Shown piece after piece: positions 22,195-55,600 of a DNA stretch of 64,000 nucleotides. The DNA lies in NCBI RefSeq assembly GCF_963678975.1, contig NC_089284.1, positions 1,859,001 through 1,923,000 of the forward strand. Direction: 5' to 3'. How positions within the stretch are numbered: the first letter of the stretch is position 1; every line of letters starts with the position of its first letter. The position numbers and the translations under genes were made by a program. Below the pieces are notes generated by a model that made no database searches, was not told the origin of the DNA, and saw only the letters and a list, made by a program, of their open reading frames with translations. This DNA is from Dysidea avara (Eukaryota; Porifera; Demospongiae; Dictyoceratida; Dysideidae).

Positions 22195-22735
22195 CATTAA
22201 TAATACAATTACTTTACACCACACTTGTATGACCAATTCTAGACTATGTTTCTATCATATGGACTCCTCATCAAATGGGAAACATCTGTGAGCTGGAAAA
22301 TATTCAAAGAAGAGCCACAATGTTGATACCTACCCTTCAAACTTACCTTAGGCTGACAGACTACAAAGCCTCCACCTGCCTAGTTTCGTAATTATGACAT
22401 GTAAAATTTTGAATGGAGCAGTATTAGTAAATAAATTTATTTTATTTTTACAATGAATAATTGAGTACCAGTTACAGTACTAGATCTAATGGATTTATGA
22501 TTTATAAGAAATTTATAATTAATAACTGGAATTCTTTTACCCTATGCAATTGCCCTTTCCCCTAATGTACTAAGCTTTAAGACCAATTTAGATCATTTTT
22601 TTTGTATAATCAACGTTTTTCTTATGTATGGTGATTTAATTGAGATTGGTTCTATAAGACTCTGTCACCAATTACACATTATAACAAAAGCTCATCGAGA
22701 TTCAATGTGCTCCTGATAATAATAATAATTAATTC
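22195..22735 (+). mobile_element. 3' fragment of a non-LTR retrotransposon (CR1/Jockey-like)
   Basis: Translation around 22230-22380 gives the conserved post-RT segment: a PILDYVSIIWTPHQ-like stretch then ELENIQRRATMLIP. A later segment matches the tail pattern W-NS-...-SFK-LD. An in-frame TGA replaces the expected Arg before PILDY, and further stops follow, so it is dead. It ends in a short ATA/ATT run near 22715-22735, as non-LTR elements often do. The 5' part is absent. Confidence 0.7.
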
Positions 22736-23519
22736 GATACACTAAATATTTAGTTCTGAAAATTGAATTCCTATCTGTAGAATAAATTTTAGATATCTTG
22801 AATTACAAGAAAAATTTAGAAAGTGTTTAACAGCACAATGCAACTGACCCCAAACTATTCTGTACTGCCCTCTGGCACTTTCTTTTTAAACTCATTGTTG
22901 CTTTGTATTTATCTGCTATTGTACTGTTTTATTTGTTTTTATTGTATTTGTGCATGTCCTTGTATCTTGTACTGTTTTATTTGTCCTTTCGGGGGCACGT
23001 TTGCAGGCCCAGCCTTTTGTGCAACCCTTGTCATTTGACTAAAATTGATAATAATAACTGTTGTCACAGTCCCAAAGTCATGTTTACCTTAGCAACCATA
23101 TTGTTGCTATGAGGCATCTACCACTATGGTAACACTAGTTGTCAAGTTGGACATTTACTTCCAATAGAAACCACTATTTTAGTCAATCAGATTAATATTA
23201 CAAATTTTTGTCAAGGGATCTTGACAAGCAAGTGTAATACTAATTCCATTGGTTAATCACTTGACGTATTTCACAATAATACGTGAAGGTGCTATTGAGA
23301 GTATTATATCGTAACACATTCATTCAGTTGTCGGATTAATGTTGAAAATTTTAACCCTGAACAAAATCTGACTAAACTAGCTATAGCGAGCCATGTAAGT
23401 ATGGCAAGAACTGCTCATTATGGCTAGGGTGTCAACAATCTCAGGGTTAATCTTTATTATGATGAATCTGTTACACTATAATATATAACAATCCATAAAT
23501 GGATTTGGAAAAAAAAGTA

Positions 23520-23758
23520 CATCAAGACACACAGTAGTGTGCTACGTAGCCAAGAAAGTTGGCGCACCACGCTATGAGTATATTGACAGGAAGAGAGTAG
23601 TCACCATGGGGTAAAAAGGCACACAAAACTGTCTGAAGAAAATTACCAGAAAACTTACCAGAGTTCGAACCAGAGACCTCCATACCTAACACCTGCATCC
23701 TTGACCACTGAACCGCTGCCATCTTGGCTGACCACCTCACTCAATTTCTGCTTTATGA
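23520..23758 (-). mobile_element. tRNA-headed SINE (minus strand) joined to a repeat C end
   Basis: On the minus strand from about 23758: AGCCAAGATGGCAGCGGTTC, then CAGTGGTCAAGGATG (A-box-like), then TCTGGTTCGAACTCTGG (B-box-like) about 25 bp on, followed by a tail. The plus-strand block at 23520-23590 is the start of repeat C (CAAGACACACAGTAGTGTGC). The same junction of the two types occurs at 10330-10990 and 19605-20100, so they may form one element. Confidence 0.65.
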
Positions 23759-24242
23759 TTAAATCTGCTTATAAATAAACGTTTGTAATTTTATATATCT
23801 ACCATGGCAGTACTAGAACATTCTATGTATGTTCTACTACAAGTCATAAAAAATGTACACTTTATTAGAGTATTACATAATTTGAAGTAAAATTATGCAA
23901 TAATTCTACCAAAAACGTTCTATTAAGTCCTCAAAATGTGCACTCTATTAGAGTATCACAATAATATCATCAAATATTGAAGTAAAGCATGCAAAACAAT
24001 ACATTTATAAGTCTGTCTTCAGTAATCATCATTATGTCTATATAGAAATGAAGAAAAAGAGTAATAACAAACCCCAAAGTCTAGTTTTGGGGCCATATAA
24101 AGAAGCAAAATCCACACAAAAATGATCAAACTGTGAAAAATGAGTTGTGATCATGAAAAATGTCCTTGTTGTGTACAAGTCATTTTTCCTTTGGTTAAAT
24201 GAGAAGCAGGATGATATTTTCTAGCTATATACTAGACATATA

Positions 24243-24490
24243 AAAAAGAAATAGGAATCACTGACAGGGATCACTCTTGGAAATAGTGTTGACAACAACT
24301 GTGGTTGTATCATGTAAACCCACAAATCCCTAGGCCTATTTTTAACACTAATTATTATATTAAAAATAATATTTAATTAAAACAGGGAGTTGTGGGTTTA
24401 CTTGACGAAACCACATTGTTGATCTACTCCAGTGATCTCTTCTTCTTCTTCTTATTATTATTATTTTTTCAGTGATCCCTATCCCTTACT
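24243..24490. repeat. Imperfect foldback, about 250 bp
   Basis: TAGGAATCACTGACAGGGAT and CATGTAAACCCACAAATCCC at the left pair with GGGAGTTGTGGGTTTACTTG and AGTGATCCCTATCCC at the right. A TCT/TTA microsatellite interrupts the right arm. Confidence 0.6.
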
Positions 24491-24499
24491 ACGTGTCTA

Positions 24500-24690
24500 G
24501 TTTATCCACACAAAAACAGCCAAGCTGTGAAAAAATGGTGTGGCCTGGGTGAAAAGGTTGTGAAATCAAAGGTGGAGGCCAACAAATGTCTGCCATAATG
24601 TTAATGCATAAATAATTTTAACAATGCACATCATTATTAAAATTTGTTAACATTAACATCATTGCAGCCATTTCTGGCCACCCAAAATAG
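24500..24690. repeat. Short composite-family foldback
   Basis: CAGCCAAGCTGTGAAAAAAT and GGTGGAGGCCAACAAATGTC at the left are inverted as GCAGCCATTTCTGGCCACC at the right, with a reduced AT-rich centre. Confidence 0.6.
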
Positions 24691-24699
24691 ATCTTTGCA

Positions 24700-27588
24700 A
24701 GCATCTTGTGTGAAGACTCATGCAAGAAAGGTGCTTACAATCTACACTTGCATTGCTTGCAAGAATCTTGCTTGTAAGACTTGCAAGTCTTGCACATCAT
24801 TTTCTCCCTGGGAAACCTCAGTTAAATGTGAGAGGTTTCAATCTGTTGTGTACAATTAAAAGAAGGTGGAGGAGGAAATACATCAACAACTTGTTTGTAC
24901 TTCTCCTTCTTTTTATTCCCAAACCAGCCACTTATTTTTCTTTACATATTTTGTGACACAATCTCCACTTGGTTCAATTTCTGATGCATATAAGCACTTT
25001 GAGAGTTGCACAATTTTATGGTCGCTTGTTTTCCTTGAGTTGTGCTTATTTTCTTCATTTGTTCAGCAAAATTTAATAATGATGAACCTAATGACTAAGG
25101 CCATACCAATTGGTTATGTTTCTGGTCCTTTGAAAATCATTTTTAGATGCAGGTGGGTGGAATTCAGCAACAATGAAGTAACTGCTCAATTAGAGTATTT
25201 TTATGGTTTATTGTAAACTGATTGTTTTATTAGAGTATATTGATCATACTATGCACTGTGTCTATTATTTTCTCTTGCAGGTTTTTACTGTTAACACTAA
25301 AACAGCATACTTGCTGCAGCCCAATATGTATTTCTAAAATCTGGCTTTTTTCAAAAAGCTGATGCATGCAATTTCCTTTCGTGTGTTGTACACCAAGATG
25401 CTCAAATTTTTATTATTAATGCCTTTCAAGGAAGTATCAAATTGTATCAAATCAAAAACTCCAAGCTTTTTGATTATGGGCTTCAGCAAGAAATTCATAA
25501 TAATACACTCTGATTACTGTGGGTTTGAAGTTGACAGTCACAAAGATCACCACATCAACACTACAAGCTGACATCAGAGTCACATATTTAGTGCATTTGC
25601 ATTAAACCTCTACATGATCCATAGCTGTAAGGATGCTAAACAAAAAAAACAACATAGTGTCTACATGGGCTGCAACCACGTAGTTCTGGTCTTTCGGATT
25701 GTTGTCAAATCTAAAGGGGAACCACTTAACTGGTACTCTTCACCTGTTTCACATCTGTCTGTCCTGTCACATACAGCAACTTTGAGTTTGTGGCAGCGTC
25801 TGCCACCTGGGATATAGTCAAGTAATCTTCCCCAGCATCTTTGCTTGCTATAGATTTATAGCAAGTGTACAATACACAAACTTGTACACAATTTCAAGAG
25901 GTAAACTGAAGACCACAGAACACCTTGTTGTCCATAAAAACAATCAATGAATCATTTGAAATGAACACAATCAATAATCACCACAGTAATAGTTAGTTCA
26001 TGGATGATTAAAGTCCACTATTTGTAAATATGCTTTTTGTATATTTTTGTGTTATAACATTTTTTCAACAGTGAACTGTATGGGGAACATGATTTTTCGA
26101 AGGCTCTCTTAGCCCTTGATAATAGCTCATACAAAGTGGCTATGTTTACACAAGTGGCGGGGGTTTAGGGCTACAATGGGAGTTATTACAATTATGTTTT
26201 ACTGCTAAAATATAGTAGTATATGGTGTTTTACTACTATATTTTATCATAGTTTTACTATGATAAATCATAAGTGGAGGATCTATGTATAAATTCACCAC
26301 AGCAATATTGAATTAAAAGGAGCGTTCAACTAAAACCACAGAAACTCACCACTGATCTGATCTGCATCCATTATCAGTAGAGGCATGGTGATGGTGTGGA
26401 TATGATAAAAAATAATCCTATGGCTGTGATTTTGTACAGACTATACTGGCATTGACTCTCTCCCTAGCCTGCACCATGGGTCCCCTGTAATTATTATATA
26501 TGAATTTTTGAGCACCCTTAGTACAGATTGTCTAATGTAGAGATTCTTAGGGGTCAGCCTGTTCCTAGTATCTAGGGAGAACATTCAGCCAAATCCTTGA
26601 TCAACCACTGCATTAGTGCTGCGACTCTGGAAAAACTCTATATCATATAGCTATCACCAAGGTTTTGTCGCGGTAATTATGAACATATATCACGACATAC
26701 AACTAACTGTAACAACTGCAAGCCAAACATATATACTCCTAATTGTAAGTTAAAACTTTAGTTGAATGTATACCACAAGTAAAAGTTACTCATGGTAACT
26801 AGGTTTCAAGTATATTTTACTACTGCTATACGGTTGAGAAAAGTGGCTGGCACTGCATAGAAACCTTAAAACCTCACAGTTTACTTTGAGGCTGGCCTGT
26901 GACCACTACAGTACTACACCATCAACACATTACTTAATTAAATGATCACACAACCATCAATATAACTGATTGGCTATATCATACCATATCACCACCTTGT
27001 TATATCGATACTATTGATGTATTGATATACTATTGTGGCAGCACTATGCATATTATTTGATGTGTATGCAAGATATGCTAGCTATAAATAAAGAAGGTAA
27101 AGGAGAGAAGTGCAGCAAATAATCTAATAGAATAGTTTTTAGCAAGTTTTGAATGGTATCAGAAACCACTCAGTTGGATTTCAATGACCTATCCACTGAA
27201 TAAACTCAGAGTATTAGGACATTTTGTGCCCATTAAATCAATACACATAATCTGTAGAGCCTGGCTTCCTAAATCTTCACATGTCACCAGGGTGCACCCC
27301 AAACTTATCTACCTCCTGGATACAGTCCTGTCATTCCCAACTACAAACTACAGGGACATATTGAAATGACTAGTGACATATATTGAAATGTGAAAATGTT
27401 TGTAATGTCCATGTTTACAATTGTTACTCACCACCCAGTTGATTTAACCGATAGCAGAAATGACATTTAAAAATGTCAAATATAATAATTCACTGTATGT
27501 TTACAACACGTCCATTAAAATATATACAAATATGATTGAATAATCTGTATGGTTTATGGTGTGCATACCAGTGATAATTATACTGATG
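24700..27588. other. Intergenic stretch, no gene recognised
   Basis: Frames of up to 116 codons occur, but none has exon-like boundaries or a recognisable motif. Present are a TGCAAG-rich low-complexity patch (24710-24800), CTCTATTAGAGTA-type motifs near 25190-25240, and small hairpins near 26205-26270 (ATATAGTAGTA/TACTACTATAT and TTATCATAGTTTTACTATGA). The distal part probably includes the 3' UTR of the minus-strand PHKG gene. Confidence 0.5.
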
Positions 27589-43008
<15,420 letters not shown>

Positions 43009-43084
43009 AACGGCCTCTCATGCTGGAAATTACTACGGGTTGGTGCCCTAAACAATTAGAACATGGTCACATGCTTAGGCAGGA
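43009..43084. promoter_or_regulatory. Bidirectional promoter between PHKG and HPS4
   Basis: Only 76 bp separate the two divergent start codons, so both 5' UTRs and promoters must share this interval or overlap the genes. No TATA box is evident. Confidence 0.6.
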
Positions 43085-48606
<5,522 letters not shown>

Positions 48607-48829
48607 ATCGCTTTCGTCTCACATTTGTGCATATTTTTATTGTAAATGAAAAGATCACAATTTTAATTTTGTATGACATGCAGGTACCATATAGGCTAAG
48701 AGGGGTATTTTCGAGGTTAAGCAATGTACTAAATCTCAAAATCTGGAGGTCTAAAATATTTCAAGGGATAAAATTTTCGCCCAAAACTTTACGCCCCTAA
48801 TGACTAAGTGGCACTAGTTAGAGCAGTAG

Positions 48830-48923
48830 TAGTCTCGTGCCCAGACCGCTTTTTTTCCTTTTGTGTGGGGGCGGGAAAAAAGCCCCCACACAAAAGGAAA
48901 AAAGCGGTCTGGGCACGAGACTA
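48830..48923. mobile_element. 94-bp foldback MITE in the cyclin C promoter
   Basis: TAGTCTCGTGCCCAGACCGC begins one arm, and the other ends GCGGTCTGGGCACGAGACTA. The arms are about 40 bp around a short G/A centre. GAGCAGTAG flanks both sides (48821-48829 and 48924-48932), a 9-bp target duplication. The right end is only 18 bp from the TATA-like box of the cyclin C gene. Confidence 0.85.
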
Positions 48924-48941
48924 GAGCAGTAGGCCCTGCGC

Positions 48942-48948
48942 TATAAAT
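48942..48948 (+). promoter_or_regulatory. TATA-like box of cyclin C
   Basis: TATAAAT lies 43 bp before the CCNC start codon, suggesting a very short 5' UTR if it is used. Confidence 0.5.
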
Positions 48949-48990
48949 ACACATTCGCGGTACTCTAGCGTTTTCGGCGGTGAATCCACG

Positions 48991-49851
48991 ATGTGCGGAA
49001 ATTTTTGGAAGTCGTCCCACTACCAGCAATGGATACTAGACGGACAAGAACTAGAACTACACAGACGCCGTGACCTACAAATGGTCACGCTGGAGGAACT
49101 CCAAAAGACGCACATCTTCCTCGCTAACTACATCAAGGCATTGGGGGAAACTCTTAAAATGAGACAACAAGTGATAGCCACAGCAACCATGTATTTCAAG
49201 AGGTTCTACTCTAAACACTCCCTCAGTGACGTAGATCCAATGCTAATGTGTCCAGCTTGTGTCTACCTTGCATCCAAGGTGGAAGAATGTGGTGTGATAT
49301 CATCAGTCAAAATGATGAACGCATTACGGACTGTAGTAAAGAAAGAGTATGCTTACATCCTTCCTGATATACCATACAGCATGGGACACATCCTTGAATG
49401 TGAATTCTTTCTACTAGAAGTCCTAGATTGTTGTTTAATAGTCTACCACCCCTACCGCTGCCTTACTCAGTACATTACTGACATAGGACAGGAGGGTACT
49501 CTGCTAGCTACAGCATGGAAGATTGTAAATGATTCATATCGTAGTGACTTGTGTTTGTTGCTGCCACCATACCTAATTGCACTAGCTGCTATCCACATGG
49601 CTGCTGTAATACAGAAAAAAGATTTACGGCCATGGTTTGCTGAGTTAAATGTAGACATGAACAAGATCCTAGAGATTACTAAGACAATGTTGGCACTCTA
49701 TGATCTATGGAAGAAGTTTGAGGAAAAGAAAGAAATGCCAGAGATCTGGGCTAAAATAGCCAAACCTAAACTGACTAAATTGAAAGACCAAACTCAGGCA
49801 TCCTCACAACCAGATAACCCAGATTCTAACAAACAACAGCAAATCACATGA
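48991..49851 (+). CDS. CCNC: Cyclin C, intronless
   Basis: A single 286-codon frame is full length compared with the usual 283 or so. The start MCGNFWKSSHY matches the conserved MAGNFWQSSHY. RQQVIATATMYFKRFY, LASKVEE and ILECEFFLLEVLDCCLIVYH mark the first cyclin box, and IVNDSYRSDLCLLLPPYLIA the second. Cyclin C partners CDK8/19 in the Mediator kinase module in the nucleus. All other confidently modelled genes here have introns, so this copy may be an old retrocopy that replaced the parent, or have lost its introns. It has no frame damage. The C-terminal tail is Gln/Lys-rich and variable, as in the family. Confidence 0.96.
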   Translation: MCGNFWKSSHYQQWILDGQELELHRRRDLQMVTLEELQKTHIFLANYIKALGETLKMRQQVIATATMYFKRFYSKHSLSDVDPMLMCPACVYLASKVEECGVISSVKMMNALRTVVKKEYAYILPDIPYSMGHILECEFFLLEVLDCCLIVYHPYRCLTQYITDIGQEGTLLATAWKIVNDSYRSDLCLLLPPYLIALAAIHMAAVIQKKDLRPWFAELNVDMNKILEITKTMLALYDLWKKFEEKKEMPEIWAKIAKPKLTKLKDQTQASSQPDNPDSNKQQQIT

Positions 49852-49874
49852 TAAGTTGTGTATTATATTACATT

Positions 49875-52579
49875 TTATTGTGCTTTGAATTTTTCTGGGA
49901 GTTTGACTTCCTGTAGATTATGCATCCCAGACTCTGGTTCATCAGCTATTAATATGTCAATACACTTGTGACATATGGTGGACACTTCTGTGTCTTTTTC
50001 CCATTTGTGCAGTTCTCGCATGATTATGTAGGTATGTTTCTTTTTTATGTACAGTCGTCCTTCCCTTGTTGAACACAACTATGTGAAAAGAATGAAACAA
50101 AATATTTTAACATAAGCTTAACATCACATTCACATACAGCTGTTATGGTGTTAAGAGCCCATAGTGAAGGTATCATATTACACAAGTTCTTAGAAAAATA
50201 TCCCTTTACACTACTCACTGTAGGCAATCTACACTATCCGTTGTACAGTACATACTTGCATGACAGACTCAATGAGCATCTTGCGGATATCAGGGTCTTC
50301 CTCCCTCTTCTTATCATCTCCAAGATATTGCAGGTCCTCAGGTAATCCCTCCATTTCATCCTCACTGATCTCCTCTGATCCAGCTAGGGGTAACAACAAG
50401 AATGGTAAGATGTCCACATCACTGCCTAGCAACCAGGAATGGGAACCTAAGAAAGAATACAAACATTATTGACTACACTATCAATGAGTACAGAGGTTTG
50501 TCATGCATCATAGCCCTGATGTGTAATTGAGCAAGCAAACATGGCACCTTGAAATTCGTAGTATGTATTTTTGTCACATTTACAAGTATATATAATGTAG
50601 CATTTGTTTTCTTAGCTAGGAAACCCGCACAAAGTGTTGGGTGGCTCAAAGAAGGGCTCTGGTGAACCATAATTCATTTGAATAGTTTGTATTGTTGACA
50701 TTGCTGCATACTCAAAACACCCCTAAGATCTATTGTATACATAAAAAGTTTCGAGGTAGGTAGATGAATGACTATGGCAAGATTCAGAGGAAAACTTTTG
50801 TAGCTAGGCAGTTACTATGGCTAATCATCTGCTGGATTCGGACATGGGTGAAAGGTGATCTACCAAATTTTCCACCTCGAAAATTTTTATGTATGCGGTA
50901 CCAATGCTATTCATAGTTTGACCACTAGCTGGTAAAGTCAATGGACCAAAACTTTAGAATGGTTATGTCACAATTGCAGGTAGTATACATCATAATATCA
51001 CCAACAGTGTGGGATCATATCCCTCTGGATTGGAAACTGTGCTGCACGTCCATACATTTTGTACAAGAACCAGTGTCCTTAGGCTGGTTTCACGCCTCAA
51101 CAAATTTAATCCTATTACAGCAGAACAGTGGCGTTACGAGAATGACTTGTGGTGTTGTTGTGATAATTGTTTTGGTTAGTTTGACCAATTCCCGTCACTT
51201 TTGGTTGGAAGGCTTACAATGGTGGACTACATGCTTTGTTGGAAGCACATTCTTGGCTAAACCAAGTGCTGTGGGTAGAAAAAGAAAGTATCACAAGGTT
51301 AACTATGCTATAAAGAATTGCCTCGGCTAAATAATATGCCTTCCCATAACTTCTTTGGCAGTTTTTTGGGATGGTATTTTTTGGGAAAACTGGAAGCACA
51401 TTCTCTGTGATTCTAAACAGTATCACTACATAATTTATACTACGAAGTCATCAAATAATGCTCCATGGTATGGTCCGAGTGTGAAGGGCGTAGCGTACAG
51501 GGTTTTGGTGTTTTCCTTGAACGTGTCCAAACCATCACATCTCGTGTTCAGTTTTGCTTCTACCATTCGTACAATAAAGAGCCAATTTGCCTCGAAACTT
51601 GCTGTTGGCTTCCAAAACATCTTGAGAAAGAACCCTTTACCAGTGATGTCTTGGTTTGCCCACAGAAACTTATCTTGTTATTGAAGGGGGCGCAAAACCA
51701 GCCTGTAACCAGTGGTGCTTACTAGTTTCCAATCCAGGGGGGTATATTATCTATGGTGGGATTAAGAGAAGTCTAATATACAATGAAGGCTTTGTGCAAT
51801 TAAGTGTCAGTCAGATGATAGAAGTGTTTCTGGATTATTGGCTTCACCACATACATGACACTTGTGGCAATCTGGGTGCTTGTAGTTTCTTTTGTTACAA
51901 ATTCATACTTCAGTACAACCTTTCATAAGATTCTCACAAACATACATGGGATACCTGTTTCAAAACACAAGTTTCTGACAAGTCCAACGATTCCACCTCG
52001 TCGTATCAGGGAGTCTTGATAATGTATAAATGGCAGTAGTCTTTGCAGCAGACATTGTTGTCTGTCTAAAAATAGTTTACGTCCACTTAGTAGTTGTGAA
52101 ATGTTTGAAAATACTGTTGCCATGTAGTGAAATTTTGCTGCTCTGTTTGTACAAAATACATTGATTAGTTGGTGTAAGTTTATTGTAGAATTTTCATCCT
52201 GCAACACATCCAGGACTGTCTTACTTCCTTCACTTGATTGAGTTAAATTTGATATAACCATTACTACATGGTTCCCACATTTGAGATTCAAAATGACTCC
52301 CAAAAGTTTAGGTATCACGTGCAATGAAATTAGCTCACGAGCCAGTGTTGTGTCTGCTGCTATATTAACCAAAGAAAGGTAACTATCATTCTCTACCGCC
52401 TCTAGGTCGTCTTCTGTTAACTCTAGAATAGCTGGTAGTATAACCTTCCTGTGCTTGAGAATACATTCTAGTCCATCTGGGCTGGCCGTTAGACCCAGTA
52501 CATAGCTTAGAGCAGAGACTTTCAAGTCCATTCTAACGTCCTTTTTGAGGAACGCTGCAAGCTGTGAAACCTCGTCCAT
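49875..52579 (-). CDS. HGH1: HGH1 homologue, eEF2-specific folding factor
   Basis: Exons: 52579-51955, 50446-50256, 50078-49875; 339 residues (human 390). ARM-type helical repeats cover most of the protein. Diagnostic blocks are LLPFIHYQDSLIRRGGIVGL, SDVDILPFLLLPLAG, MEGLPEDLQYL with DIRKMLIE, and the tail MRELHKWE...DEPESGMHNLQEV. HGH1 brings elongation factor 2 to the CCT/TRiC chaperonin. The human C-terminal extension is missing. The stop codon overlaps an AATAAA on the minus strand (49879-49874), and the gene converges on CCNC, whose stop is 23 bp away. Confidence 0.94.
50447..51954. other. HGH1 intron 1 with a TIR element
   Basis: A MITE-like element at about 50737-50896 has inverted ends TACATAAAAAGTTTCGAGGT and ACCTCGAAAATTTTTATGTA. 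The rest (50940-51900) has several frames over 100 codons but no motif that I recognise and no in-phase exon. Confidence 0.55.
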
Positions 52580-52685
52580 TCTTTTCGTTTACACGTGATC
52601 CTGCTTATTTCGCGGATATTAATTCGCGAGTTTTGTATAGTCCACTAACTACTATTACATTCACACAGAGAAAGCATTAACTTTC

Positions 52686-55600
52686 TTAGTTCTTTAATGA
52701 GTGGTTTCCTACACCAGCTAATCCCATGTACCGATCCCTCAAAACAAATGCTGCACTCTTTGGATGCCTCTGACGTGTTAATACTCCCTTCTTGTTGCCA
52801 ACCGGCCTGTCATCCTCTAAACAACATGAAAACCTTCAAAAACTTTTAAAATCATGAATTGAATTACTTTGTTCTGTCATGAAGTCTGCAAAGTTCCATA
52901 TTAGTTCTCCCACAAGGAACTGCTTGCTATACTTGTCAAATACTGAGAAGTGCTGCTCCAGAACCTCAACCTAAACAATGACAACATCAGCATGTGTGTA
53001 CTGCCAGACTTCCTGAAGGGGTTCAAATGTGGTGGGAACACAACTACAACAAAGGAACCTTGGAATTACACCTGGCTGACTATTTCATATATGGTAATTA
53101 CATAACATGTCTTTTAATGGCTCCCAATCAGCATAAGTGTTTTGTGCGTGGGCAGAAAAGAAAGGTCTGGTGAAAATAGTCCAAAACTGTTGTTCTGTGG
53201 CTGATAGATTCTGAGGGCTCTGTATTACCAGTGTTGTTGGTCTACTCTTGATTTCCGAGGTTGAGGGCCTCTACAACTGTTTTGTCCATATTTTGCCATT
53301 AATACACTCTTACTCTTTGAGAGCTCAAATGATGTTTCTCTATTGTCAACTTATCACTTCAATTCTTCCTGCCCACACAAACTACTTGAAGCTACATTTT
53401 CTCACAGTATACCATCATAAACACAACAGGTACTAGTAGCCTTGTTATTATATTCACTGTTTATTATATTATTGTAATATCAAGAGTTCATAATATTTGT
53501 GAACTCTTGGTAATATCGATCATCAAAAAAATGAGGCAGTGGCAGATCTAGGATTTTTAAAAGGAGTTTCTGAAAGTTGGCATAGCTGAATAAGGCATTT
53601 GATGACATTTCTCCAGAAAATTTAGAGATTTTAGTAGCACTAGGATTGGATTCTAGGCTACTTTTAGTTAGCAATTACAATAAATCCAATGCAGCTAACT
53701 ATAGTACAAAGATAGTGACTATAAGCTGTAGTTTTGATTGCTCTATTAGATTAGAGTAGTTACTTGACTGCTCTATTAGAGTATCTCAATCGTTTTTAAT
53801 GCAGTGGGAGTTGGCAAATGAAATGTTGCTGAGGGTTTAATAGCTATAAATGGTGTTAGTTAAATGCAACTGCGTGCACTGTACTAAAATACAGTTGTTT
53901 GCTATGATACATTGTCAGTACAACAATGTTTATGTATTTAGACTGCCACTGAGCTAAATTTAAAAGGGGGTTTCTGTTGAAACCCCAGAAATCCATCTAG
54001 ATCTGCCACTGTGAGGGGTACAGTTATAAAGTACCCAAAATATGACAGCAACATTTGAACAAATTTTTTTGGTCAAAACAGCTGAGCTATGGCGGTATTA
54101 TGATGAACAATTTCATCATTTTGACGCTTTAAAACTCAAGAGCAGAAATTCCAAATGATAAGGTAATTTTAGTTAATAATTGTTTAATGGATCAATTTGC
54201 ACATATTTTGCAAGAAATTATCACACAGCTATACCCCAGGCCTGTGCATTCACAGCAACAGTATACTACCAGCATAATGTGGTTTATACTTTAATGTCTA
54301 AGTAGCAAAACTTACCTAGAACCACTACATAGATCATGGGAAAATTTAACACGTGGGTGGCCCTGTAGCACCTTGGAAGTTGCCACAATTTATGTTATAC
54401 AAACTCTTGAGAGCACATAATTTAAGTATCTTAATTATACACAATCATTTTTTTGCCAGGTTTCCAGCACCCCATTACATATACCGGTATATACTTACTA
54501 GACCTGTTATATATTCCTGCTAGAGAAGTATACGTGATCACAATGTGTGGTTACAATTGCATAAACTTAGGACATCCTGTATGATTCTTGTTACCAGACA
54601 AAACCACATGACCACATTACCTGGTATTCTTCTGTGAATGCAGTGGATGGGTTCTAACATTGTAACACACAAATTAAACATGGGTACATTTTATTTTGGT
54701 TGCTCCCACACCTCATGGAAGCCAGCAATAGTGCCGGCTCCATATTCTGATATGATCATTGGCTTCTTCTCAATGTTGTGCCACTGTTCAAGGTCATAAG
54801 AGAACTCATAGGGTATCAGGTTAGTATAACCCATGTTCTTGTACCAGCCATAGTAACGATTGATGCATATCACATCAGCAAATTTTGTCTGAAAGAAATT
54901 ATTGTGAATCAACAGCCAAGATACAAGACATTGATGAGAGGAAACAGCACTGTACAAACTCCAAAAAATGTTTTCTCCCATCAATCGCTTCCTCTATACA
55001 TACAACTAAATCTGTATCATAATCATGGCTGCAAGTAAATGTTAGTGGTCTTGTGGGGTCCAGCTTGTGAGCGTGTTTGAAGACTGTCCTGGACAGCAAA
55101 AGGAACACTAATAGAGTAAAACTATGAGAAACAACTAACTCAAAGTATGATTCAGATTCTTTCAGACCAGAATTTGGCTCATTGGCTAGTGACCACATTA
55201 CAACCGATGGGTGATTCCTATCACGAAGAATCAGCTCTGTAGTTACTTGTAGATGATGCTGTAGTGTTTGATTAACAAAGTTGAAAGCCCTAAGGGATAA
55301 ACAGTGAGTCTATTCTAACACATCTATGAAGGGAAATCAGTGGCTAAAAGCAAAAGTACTGCAACACAAAAACAAGGCCAACATACTCATGCAAGCCAAC
55401 AGCTGGTGTCTCATCGATCACGACTATTCCTTCCTTGTCACAGAGATGCATCAACTCCTGAGAATATGGATAGTGACTGGTACGGAAAGCGTTTACCCCT
55501 AGCCACTTCATCATGTTGACATCTTTTAGTATCAGTGGAACATCATAGCCTTTCCCACGGATCTACATGAAACCTGATATGATAGCAGACACTCTATTAC

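Noticed and set aside
23640..23740. Possible tRNA gene
   Set aside because: A- and B-box-like motifs are present, but the sequence does not close into a full cloverleaf and recurs as a dispersed repeat, so it is called a SINE head.
24866..25571. Frames of 116 and 69 codons in the intergenic stretch
   Set aside because: No motif, no plausible splice context and no domain. They are treated as chance.
50941..51928. Several frames of 86-129 codons in HGH1 intron 1
   Set aside because: They overlap each other in different frames, match no family that I recognise, and HGH1 needs no exon there.
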